Shown here piece after piece: positions 16,421 through 23,436 of a stretch of 33,680 nt of DNA. Source of the stretch: Acidimicrobiaceae bacterium. GTDB taxonomy: Bacteria; Actinomycetota; Acidimicrobiia; Acidimicrobiales; Palsa-688. The notes below the pieces were generated by a model that was not told the DNA's origin, did no database searches, and saw only the letters and a program-made list of their open reading frames with translations. Position numbers and translations under genes: made by a program. Location of the stretch: positions 1 through 33,680 of the forward strand of contig PMWT01000048.1 of the NCBI GenBank assembly GCA_003166025.1, written 5' to 3'. Numbering within the stretch: position 1 is the first letter of the stretch; each line of letters starts with the position of its first letter.

Positions 16421-17598
16421 GACCAGGCCGGTCCCGGATCTGGTCCCGAGGCCGGGCCCGGGGCATCCCACTGCCCGCCGGCCATTACGGCCACCACCAT
16501 CAGGTCATGGTCCAACACGACCAGGTCGGCGGCCAGGCCGGCAACTATGGCACCGCACTCGTTGTCGATGCCGAGCAAACGGGCCGGGTTGCCCGATGCC
16601 GCCGCCGATGCCACCTCGATCGGCACTCCGCTCTCCTGCACGGCCCGGCGCAGGGCGACGTCCAGGGTGAGGGAACTGCCGGCCAGCGTGTCGGTCCCGG
16701 CCAGGCGGGCCTGGCCATTGGAGACGCGGACGTGCAGGCCACCGACGAAGAAGTCCCCGTCGCCCATGCCGGCGGCCCTGACGGCGTCGGTGACGAAGAC
16801 CATGCGCCCGGGCACGCTGGCCACCAGGCTGGTGATGGCCGGGTGGACGTGCACGCCGTCGTTGATCACCTCGCAGGCGATGCCGGAGACCAGCGCCGCC
16901 CCGATGATGCCGGGCTCGCGGTGGTGCAGGGGCCGCATGCCGTTGAACAGGTGGGTGGCCTGCGCCGCTCCGGCGTCGATACCGGCCCGTGCTTGGGCGT
17001 AGGTGGCATCGGAGTGCCCGATGGCGGCCATGGCGCCCGCGTCCAGGATGTCGGCGATGACCTCCAAGGCACCGGGCAGTTCGGGCGCGATGGTCATGCT
17101 GCGCACGGTGCCCCGCCCCGCTTCGACGAACCGGGCAAAGGTGGCGCGGTCCGGCACCAAGATGTGGTCGGGGTTTTGGGCGCCCCGGCGGGAGGGGGCC
17201 AGGAACGGTCCCTCGAGATGGGCGCCGACCACGTGGCCGGAAGGCCGCGGGCCGGCGGCGACGGCGTCGGCCACCCAGCCCAGCTGCTCGACCACCGCGT
17301 CGGGGGGCGCCGTGACCAGCGAGACGAGCGTGCGCGTGGTGCCATGCCCGCGGTGGAAGGCGACGGCCCCGGCCATGTCCTCGGGCGACGCCGTCACGTC
17401 GTGGCCGCCCCCGCCGTGCACGTGCACGTCGATGAAGCCGGGCAAGAGCCACCGCCCGCCCAGGTCGACCCCTGCCGATGGGCCCGTTGGGGCGGGACCG
17501 CGGCCGGTGCCGGTGATCCGGCCGCCCTCAACAGTGACCCAGGCGTCCTCGAGGACGCCGGCAGGGGTGACCACCCGGCCCCCCCAGAGCACCGTCAT
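16405..17598 (-). CDS. nagA: N-acetylglucosamine-6-phosphate deacetylase
   Basis: NagA hydrolyses GlcNAc-6-P to GlcN-6-P and acetate. The 397-residue protein has the amidohydrolase motif PGFIDVHVHGGGG, the metal glutamate in GAHLEGPF, and metal histidines in AIGHSDATYAQA and ATHLFNGMRPLHHREPG. The catalytic aspartate lies in MVFVTDAVRAAGM. The C-terminal segment GNPARLLGIDNECGAIVAGLAADLVVLD is typical. The last 20 residues are P/G-rich and extend beyond the usual end. It sits between a SIS-domain gene and the ROK kinase gene. The absence of a classical nagB in the window implies a SIS-domain protein does the next step. Confidence 0.95.
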   Translation of the reverse strand: MTVLWGGRVVTPAGVLEDAWVTVEGGRITGTGRGPAPTGPSAGVDLGGRWLLPGFIDVHVHGGGGHDVTASPEDMAGAVAFHRGHGTTRTLVSLVTAPPDAVVEQLGWVADAVAAGPRPSGHVVGAHLEGPFLAPSRRGAQNPDHILVPDRATFARFVEAGRGTVRSMTIAPELPGALEVIADILDAGAMAAIGHSDATYAQARAGIDAGAAQATHLFNGMRPLHHREPGIIGAALVSGIACEVINDGVHVHPAITSLVASVPGRMVFVTDAVRAAGMGDGDFFVGGLHVRVSNGQARLAGTDTLAGSSLTLDVALRRAVQESGVPIEVASAAASGNPARLLGIDNECGAIVAGLAADLVVLDHDLMVVAVMAGGQWDAPGPASGPDPGPAWSWARP

Positions 17599-17638
17599 AC
17601 CAGGCCCCGAGCCGGCTTACCAGGACCGCCGGCGGGCA

Positions 17639-18376
17639 TTACCAGAACCGCACGCGGGTGCGGTACGGGGCCATCATCTCGTAGTTCTTTTCCGTGACAC
17701 CGTCCAGGTTGCCGCTCCAGAACACCGGTACCGGGTCCATCTTGCCGACCAGGCGCTCGGCCACTCCCACCATGACGGCGTGCATGACGGCGGCTCCGCC
17801 GACCGTTGACAGCGGCCCGACGGGCTGGGGTACGCCCGGCAAGTGCACCACGGCATCGCCGTGAGGAGCGCAGTTGTCGATCACGACGTCGGCCAGCTCG
17901 TACAGCTTCTTGCCGGAGGACGCTCGGGAAGACACCTGGCGCGAGTAGTCGAGCGACGTCAGGGCGATCACCGGGATCCCCCGGCGGTGCGCTTCGATAG
18001 CCATTTCCACCGGCGCCGCGTTGCGGCCCGAGTTCGAAATGATGACCAGTACGTCTTCTGGGCGGACGTTGTGATAGTTGAGGATGTGAGGGGCGAAACC
18101 CTCGAGGCGCTCGAGGAACTCGCTCTTGCCCACCTCTGTGCTGCCGGTCAGGCTCGGCTCGAGGATGGGGCTCACGGGTACGACCCCGCCGGCCCGGTAA
18201 GCGACCTCCTCGGCCAGCTCGTGCGAATGGCCGGTACCGAAGGTGAAGATGATCCCGCCGGCGGCGACGCGCTCGGCAATTAGGTCGGCGGCGGCATCGA
18301 TCGCCGGCAATTGACTGGTGCTGAGCTTTTCCACCGTTTCCCGGCAGGCCTGCAAGTACTCTGCGCTCGCGCTCAT
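17639..18376 (-). CDS. SIS-domain protein, UPF0309-like (paralogue 2)
   Basis: A 245-residue single SIS-domain protein that aligns block by block with the product of 12376-13128. Shared blocks are FTFGTGHSHELAEEVAYRAGGVVPV, LVIISNSGRNAAPVEMAIEAHRRG, DVVIDNCAPHGDAVV and PVFWSGNLDGVTEKN. It would bind a phosphosugar and catalyse an isomerase-type reaction. The ATG at 18376 has an AGAGG site; the open frame goes 26 codons further upstream without a better start. It lies between the permease gene (106-base gap) and nagA (40-base gap). The pair of paralogues in one cluster suggests either successive substrates or a heteromer. Confidence 0.85.
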   Translation of the reverse strand: MSASAEYLQACRETVEKLSTSQLPAIDAAADLIAERVAAGGIIFTFGTGHSHELAEEVAYRAGGVVPVSPILEPSLTGSTEVGKSEFLERLEGFAPHILNYHNVRPEDVLVIISNSGRNAAPVEMAIEAHRRGIPVIALTSLDYSRQVSSRASSGKKLYELADVVIDNCAPHGDAVVHLPGVPQPVGPLSTVGGAAVMHAVMVGVAERLVGKMDPVPVFWSGNLDGVTEKNYEMMAPYRTRVRFW

Positions 18377-18482
18377 AAACGTTGCCTCTTTCGTTGGCCG
18401 GTCAGCTAGGCAGTTCGCCAAGCACGCCGGCAATTGGTATGTGAGTGTAGACATCGGTGATAAAGACGGACAAATCGCATGA

Positions 18483-19313
18483 TCATCGCAACCCCATGGT
18501 GGCGCGCAGCAGCTGCCGCTGTGACACCACGAACAGCAACGCCACCGGTAAACTGACGATCATCACCGCCGCAGCCAGCAGCGTGTACGCGCTCTGGTTG
18601 GAACTGTAGAAGGTGTACACGCCCCGGGCCACCGGGAACAGGTTGGGGCTGGCCAGCAAGACCACCGGGCCGATGATGTCGTTCCACACCGCCAGCAGGG
18701 AGTAGAGGAAAATAATGACAATACTTGGCCACGCCAATGGTACCACGACGGATCTCAGGTACCGCAAATAGGGGGCCCCGTCGATCCAGGCTGCCTCGTC
18801 CAGCTCCTTGGGGATCCCTAGGATGAAGGCCGTCAAGAGGATAACACCCAGGGGCAGGCCCGGTTCGACATGCAACAGGATGTACCCTATCCGGTTGTCG
18901 TACAAATGGAGGTCGCGAGACTCGATAAACAGCGGGATAATCGGGAGGGGCAAGCAGATCCCGATCACAAACCAGGCGTACACCCACGACGAAAAGCGGA
19001 TAAGTTTGCGAGCGATCGGGTAGGCGATAAGCAGGCTCAGCCCCGTCGATATCGCCGCCGCTGACACAGAGTAGATGATGGTGTTCACTAGTTGTGGTCC
19101 CAGGTCACCTTGCTGGTAGGCCGAGCTAAAGTTTTGCAGGCTGGGCGGGACCGGCGGCACCAGGGGGTGGTCCAGGAACTGGTTCGGCGATTCAATCGAG
19201 ATCATCACCACATATACGATCGGTACCAGGAACAGTAACGCGATCAAAATTGCGGTGGTCAGTCTCCACACGCGCCGCCAGTTGCGTAGTTGCGTGCTCG
19301 AGGAGGGGCTCAT
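18483..19313 (-). CDS. Carbohydrate ABC transporter permease (MalG-like)
   Basis: A 276-residue inner-membrane permease with about six membrane helices, starting with LTTAILIALLFLVPIVYVVMISI. The EAA loop that docks with the ATPase reads GIPKELDEAAWIDGAPYLRYLRSVVVPLAWP. This identifies the CUT1/MalG-type sugar importer subfamily. The ATG overlaps the stop of the partner permease gene (ATGA). No ATPase gene occurs in the cluster, so a shared MsiK/MalK-type ATPase encoded elsewhere is expected, as in many actinobacterial CUT1 importers. Confidence 0.93.
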   Translation of the reverse strand: MSPSSSTQLRNWRRVWRLTTAILIALLFLVPIVYVVMISIESPNQFLDHPLVPPVPPSLQNFSSAYQQGDLGPQLVNTIIYSVSAAAISTGLSLLIAYPIARKLIRFSSWVYAWFVIGICLPLPIIPLFIESRDLHLYDNRIGYILLHVEPGLPLGVILLTAFILGIPKELDEAAWIDGAPYLRYLRSVVVPLAWPSIVIIFLYSLLAVWNDIIGPVVLLASPNLFPVARGVYTFYSSNQSAYTLLAAAVMIVSLPVALLFVVSQRQLLRATMGLR

Positions 19314-20284
19314 GTGAGGAGCCTACGTTCCCGGTAGCGGAGCACCATGGCCAAGGGGACGGCGATGCACACGGCGACCACCAGTAGGACGACCGTCACG
19401 GCGGCGCCCAGGCCCAGGTCCTCGGTGGACCCGAAGGCGCTGTTGAAGGCCAGCATGCCAAGAGTATTGGTACCGAACTGGCCGTCGGTGAGGATATAAA
19501 TGAGGTTGTAGGTTGTCAGCGAGCCGATGACCGCGAACAGTACGTTCACCGTTACCGCCGGGGCCATCATGGGCCAGGTTATAGATCTGAAACGCCGCCA
19601 TGGTGTGACGCCGTCAAGGCTGGCAGCCTCGTAAATGGAGGGGGGCATGGTCTTCAGGCTGCCGATGAAAACGACCATGGTAAAGCCGAGGTTTTGCCAC
19701 ACCTGGACGATGATCACCAACGGCATGGCCGTGGCGTTGGACCCGAAGAAGGCGGAATGGACACCGAATGCCCCGAACACAGCCTGTGCCGGGCTGGACA
19801 GCGGGTCGAACAACAAGAGCCAGACGATCCCGACGACGGTCACCCCTAAGACGATCGGGAAGAAGGCCAGGACACGCAGCACCGCCGCCGCCCTACCGTC
19901 ACCCTGTAACCGGTGGGCCAGCACCATCGCCACGACGTTTTGGACCACCGTCACGCCCACAACGAAGACGACCGTTTCGGTAAGGCTGGAAACAAAGCCC
20001 GGCCCTTCCGTCGTCAAGAGCGCCGAGTAGTTTGACAGCCCGGCGAACGACGTCGGCGAACCGGGTAAGCCTGAATAGTTCGTGAACGACACCAGTATGT
20101 TGGCCGCCGCCGGGGCTATCCCGAACAGGACATAGAAGGCCATGCCCACTGCGATCCCGGACCACATGCAGATCCGCGAACCGACAGATAACTGTCCGCC
20201 CCCCGAAAGTCTGCTGCGAGCTCGCAGTGCGCTCACTCCCTCCGGTCCCACGAGCTCCCGTAGGCACCTCGTCCGGCTAGCCAC
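19310..20284 (-). CDS. Carbohydrate ABC transporter permease (MalF-like)
   Basis: A 324-residue permease of the MalF type with a cytosolic N-terminal segment and six or so helices. The first helix is WSGIAVGMAFYVLFGIAPAAANILVSF. The EAA loop is MPPSIYEAASLDGVTPWRRFRSITWP. It pairs with the MalG-like protein whose gene overlaps its stop. The start is uncertain: the GTG at 20284 is used, and a GTG at 20236 is another candidate. A strong hairpin lies in the 123-base gap between this gene and the upstream binding-protein gene and may lower permease expression relative to the binding protein. Confidence 0.92.
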   Translation of the reverse strand: MASRTRCLRELVGPEGVSALRARSRLSGGGQLSVGSRICMWSGIAVGMAFYVLFGIAPAAANILVSFTNYSGLPGSPTSFAGLSNYSALLTTEGPGFVSSLTETVVFVVGVTVVQNVVAMVLAHRLQGDGRAAAVLRVLAFFPIVLGVTVVGIVWLLLFDPLSSPAQAVFGAFGVHSAFFGSNATAMPLVIIVQVWQNLGFTMVVFIGSLKTMPPSIYEAASLDGVTPWRRFRSITWPMMAPAVTVNVLFAVIGSLTTYNLIYILTDGQFGTNTLGMLAFNSAFGSTEDLGLGAAVTVVLLVVAVCIAVPLAMVLRYRERRLLT

Positions 20285-20314
20285 GTCAGGGGAGGCGGCC
20301 GTGGTCCCAACTGC

Positions 20315-20352
20315 AGGGCAGGTGCTCCCCGGGCGAGGGGTGCACCTGCCCT
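20315..20352 (-). promoter_or_regulatory. Intercistronic RNA hairpin between binding-protein and permease genes
   Basis: AGGGCAGGTGC (11 bases) pairs perfectly with GCACCTGCCCT, and the 16-base loop holds a further CCCC/GGGG pairing. There is no U-tract after it in the transcribed (minus) direction. This matches the position and form of hairpins that protect upstream mRNA or partly terminate after binding-protein genes, as between malE and malF. The role is inferred from position. Confidence 0.6.
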
Positions 20353-20407
20353 TTCGGCCGCGCTCCTAGTTAGGTCTTCACTACTGCTGCGATAACGGGC
20401 CCTGGTA

Positions 20408-21751
20408 TTAGGGCTTCCAGCTGCTCTGGATGAGCTGAGCCGCCTTTTGCGGCGTCGTTGAGCCGGCCATCACTTGTTCTTGCAACAGCGGGAACTCCGT
20501 GGCCGTGTCATAGTACCCCTCGACCGGCGGCATGGGGTTCGGCAGGATGGTAGCTACCTGAGTGCCCTTGCCCAGCCAACTGCCCAGCACGCCGGAACTG
20601 AAACTGGTATAGGTACCCGAGGTCTCGCTGGGGGAGATCCCCGTGATGTCGACGTACTGTTCGTAGATCGGCTTGCTGGCGAAGAAGGCCATCCACTTTA
20701 GGGCATTGGCCGTGTCGTGACCGTGACGAAGGACTTCGAGGTTCAGGTCCGGTTGCACCAGGGGTAGATTTTGGCTGGCAATATTGCTACCCGGCAGAGG
20801 GAAACTCCCGAGCTTGATGCTCGGGTTGGCTTTTTGAACGGTGGCCAGGTCCCACGAGCCGTCCAGGAGCATGGGTGCTTTGTTCTCGGCGAACGCAGCC
20901 GGCATACCCTCCCAAGAGACCCCCGTGTAGTCGGGCTCGATGTACTTGGCGATGGCGGCTTCCTCTGTCAGGGCCTGTACGAAGTAGGGGTTGTCCCATT
21001 TTTGGGACCCGGTCTGGAGGTCCGTGTAGATGTTTGCGCCCGGGGCGTGGGGAAGCCACAGGCTGGCCATCAACGGCATAGTCACGAAGTCCGGGGCGTA
21101 GATGCTGGCGCCGCCGCCGAGCCCGAGCCAGAGCGGGGTGACGTGGTCCGCGCTAAGGGTGGCCAGCAGGGTCATGAACTGCGAATAGGTCGTAGGGACA
21201 CTGACGTGGTACTTGGCGAAATCAGTTTTGTTGTAGAAAACGACCCGTTGGTACACCCCCGAAAGGATGCCGTCGATTTGGCCGTTATATGTTTCCGTTT
21301 GTACCGCGGCGCTGTTGAAGTTCTTGAGCCATGGTTGACCGTTTAGTGGCAGGAAGACGTTACTAGACGCCCAGTACTGCATCGGGTTCATATTTGCCCG
21401 GGTTGGCTTCAGCGGGAGGGGTTGAATTTCATTGGTGCTGGTCACAATGTCGGCACTGGAAGAATCGACGCTCGTGGCCAGAAGGGTTACGTACCCGGCG
21501 GTGACGTTGGCCTCCGTCTCCAGCGTCACTTTGACGTTCGGGTACTGCTTCATGAACTCGTTGTCGATCTGGGTGAGGGCTTGAACGGCCGGCGGGTTGA
21601 CCCAGGTTATTATTTTGAGCGAGCCGGAGGGACCACTTGCCTGGGCCGAGGCGGCGGGGACGGTGCTCCCGGCCGCCATGAGGGCAGCCACGCCGATAGC
21701 AGTTGTGGCCGTTACCCGGAACGATATGCGCTTTGTTCGATGGAATATCAT
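20408..21751 (-). CDS. Extracellular sugar-binding protein of CUT1 ABC transporter
   Basis: The 447-residue solute-binding protein begins with a Sec signal: basic MIFHRTKRISFRVTA, a hydrophobic core, and an AxA-type site near VPAASAQASG. The mature part starts SGSLKIITWVNPPAVQALTQ and contains family-1 features such as NEFMKQYPNVKVTLE, YNGQIDGILSG and MLLDGSWDLATVQKA. The whole protein contains no cysteine, so it cannot be a lipoprotein, the usual form in monoderm bacteria. It may be held by an uncleaved N-terminus or released. The gene heads the minus-strand transporter group, upstream of both permease genes, and has an AGAAAGG site before its ATG. Confidence 0.92.
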   Translation of the reverse strand: MIFHRTKRISFRVTATTAIGVAALMAAGSTVPAASAQASGPSGSLKIITWVNPPAVQALTQIDNEFMKQYPNVKVTLETEANVTAGYVTLLATSVDSSSADIVTSTNEIQPLPLKPTRANMNPMQYWASSNVFLPLNGQPWLKNFNSAAVQTETYNGQIDGILSGVYQRVVFYNKTDFAKYHVSVPTTYSQFMTLLATLSADHVTPLWLGLGGGASIYAPDFVTMPLMASLWLPHAPGANIYTDLQTGSQKWDNPYFVQALTEEAAIAKYIEPDYTGVSWEGMPAAFAENKAPMLLDGSWDLATVQKANPSIKLGSFPLPGSNIASQNLPLVQPDLNLEVLRHGHDTANALKWMAFFASKPIYEQYVDITGISPSETSGTYTSFSSGVLGSWLGKGTQVATILPNPMPPVEGYYDTATEFPLLQEQVMAGSTTPQKAAQLIQSSWKP

Positions 21752-22116
21752 CTATTGAGCCTGCCTTTCTTGCAGCGTGAAATGGACATGGGTGCGCCGG
21801 AGGCGGCCCGCTCGTCTACTGGCTCTGGTGGGTGGGGCGTTGCGAGCCGACCCTAGTGTGGGCGGCGGCACCGCAGGTACCACCCGGGTTGACCGACTTC
21901 GCTGGCCCGAAGGCGCAAGGGCAGCTGGGCGGGGCGCCGGGTCACGCCAGGCTGGGGGACCGTAGCCACCGACTACCGGGCTCCCGTGTGGGGCCGGTTG
22001 GTCGGGCTGCGGCTCTGTTTGGGATCCATTTTCGTTGTGATCGCTTTCCGGTCGAAACGAGCACGAAGGGGCACGCTAGCACCGGGCACTAGGGCCGTCA
22101 ACGCAGTACGGCCCGG
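21752..22116. other. Intergenic region upstream of the binding-protein gene
   Basis: These 365 bases lie between the DeoR-type regulator gene and the binding-protein gene and should hold the promoter of the sugar cluster. I see no gene here. The only notable structure is the TTTCG/CGAAA arrangement at 22029-22060, listed separately. Confidence 0.6.
22029..22060. promoter_or_regulatory. Possible DeoR-type operator
   Basis: The segment begins ttttcgtt and ends cgaaacga, giving TTTCG and CGAAA in inverted orientation 18 bases apart, with an inner TTTC-CGGTC-GAAA. TTTCGTT-type repeats are bound by several DeoR-family sugar regulators (for example AgaR). A TTTCGTTG followed by CCGGTC also occurs at 18389-18402, upstream of the SIS gene. 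The link to the regulator encoded next door is inference. Confidence 0.35.
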
Positions 22117-22902
22117 TCAGGCGGTTACCACCGACAGGCCTCGGTCCCGCAGGCGGGTGATTATTTGGGGCTCGGCACTGCTGTCTGTAACCAGGGTCGA
22201 GATGCTCTCCGTGGGGCAAATCCGAGCAAAAGCGACGACCCCGAGCTTCGAAGCGTCAGCCACGATGATGACCTGGCGCGCCCGGCTGACCATCAGCTGG
22301 TTGATCGAGGCTTCGCCTTCGTGGTGGGCGGTGGCGCCGGCGTCGGCGTCGATTCCGTCTACGCCCAGGATGGCGAGGTCCAAAGAAACTTGAGCGGGCA
22401 ATAGGGTGGCCAGCGGGCCGATCAGCTCGTAGGACTGTGGCCGGATGACGCCGCCGGTAACGACCACTTTGACGTGAGGGCGCACCACGAGCTCGTTGGC
22501 GATGTTGAGGGCGTTGGTGACCACCGTGACGCTCGGGCCGGTCGAGATGGCGTACATGTCGGCTCGGGTGGCTATCGCCCTGGCCACTTCCGTGGTGGTG
22601 GTGCCACCGTTCAGCCCTACGATCGCCCCCGCATGCACCAACGCCGCCGTCGCCAGCCCGATGCGCTGCTTTTCGGAGGCGTGACGGGAAGTCTTGTAGC
22701 GCAACGGCAGGTCGTAGGAGGTGCCATTGGCCACCGCGCCGCCGCGTGTCCGGGTGAGCATCTGCTGCTGGGCGAGCTGGTCGAGGTCCCGGCGAAGCGT
22801 GGTGGCGGAAACGCCCAGGAGCTCAGAGGCAGCCTCGACGGATACTCGTCCGTCCTCCGCCAACAGGTCCAACAGGGCGCTCCATCGCTCCGGACGAGCC
22901 AC
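22117..22902 (-). CDS. DeoR/GlpR-family transcriptional regulator
   Basis: A 261-residue DeoR-family repressor. The N-terminal winged helix-turn-helix is VSVEAASELLGVSATTLRRDLDQL (about 19-42), followed by the family wing LTRTRGGAV. The C-terminal DeoRC sensor domain, related to phosphosugar isomerases, has VGLNGGTTTTEVARAIATRA, VTGGVIRPQSYELIGPLA and DLAILGVDGIDADAGAT. Such regulators are usually released by a phosphorylated sugar. The GTG start has a GAGAGGAGGA site. It lies immediately upstream of the sugar import and catabolism genes on the same strand and is the obvious candidate controller of that cluster. Confidence 0.92.
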   Translation of the reverse strand: MARPERWSALLDLLAEDGRVSVEAASELLGVSATTLRRDLDQLAQQQMLTRTRGGAVANGTSYDLPLRYKTSRHASEKQRIGLATAALVHAGAIVGLNGGTTTTEVARAIATRADMYAISTGPSVTVVTNALNIANELVVRPHVKVVVTGGVIRPQSYELIGPLATLLPAQVSLDLAILGVDGIDADAGATAHHEGEASINQLMVSRARQVIIVADASKLGVVAFARICPTESISTLVTDSSAEPQIITRLRDRGLSVVTA

Positions 22903-23436
22903 CGGGGTCCTCCTCTCAATGTGCTCTCGGCGGGAACCTCACCGGTGCCAACCGTGTGCTCAGCCAGCTGCTTGATCGACGGTTAGCATTGTGAACGATA
23001 GTGCATGTTTCAGGCGTGTTACAACAATGTACGTTCATCAGGCTCCAATCACCCATGCTCGCCCGGCGCCACCAGCGTCGACACCTGCGTGTTGTGCCGG
23101 GCGGCCCTGGCAGGACCTCCTTGCCGCGGAGACCCGCATCGACGAGTTCGTCTCGGAACTCACCAGTCTTTAGTTATCAGCACGTCGAACTCAGTGGCCG
23201 TTCCGGGCTGCGCTTATCGGCTGAACCAGCGCCAGAACGACTGTTATTGCGTGGCTATTCTCGAGCCACCGACGGCGTTCGGTCGTGCCCGAACGACAGT
23301 GATGCGGCCATGGCCGAAGCTGCACCTCCGCGCCAGAACACGCACCCAGGACCATCGAGGCTCAGCATCGGTACTCTGCGCCTTTTTGGGCTCATCAGGA
23401 TGGCCTCATCGCTGGGCGGCATTCGCCGAAGCGTCG
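22903..23436. other. Intergenic region without a supported gene
   Basis: These 534 bases separate the DeoR gene start from the 3' end of the secreted-protein gene and must contain the DeoR promoter. Open frames exist but look non-coding (R/P/S-rich, no ribosome-binding site, no family resemblance). TGAACG (22991-22996) and CGTTCA (23032-23037) form a widely spaced inverted pair in the AT-richer part, a weak candidate for a regulator site. Confidence 0.5.
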
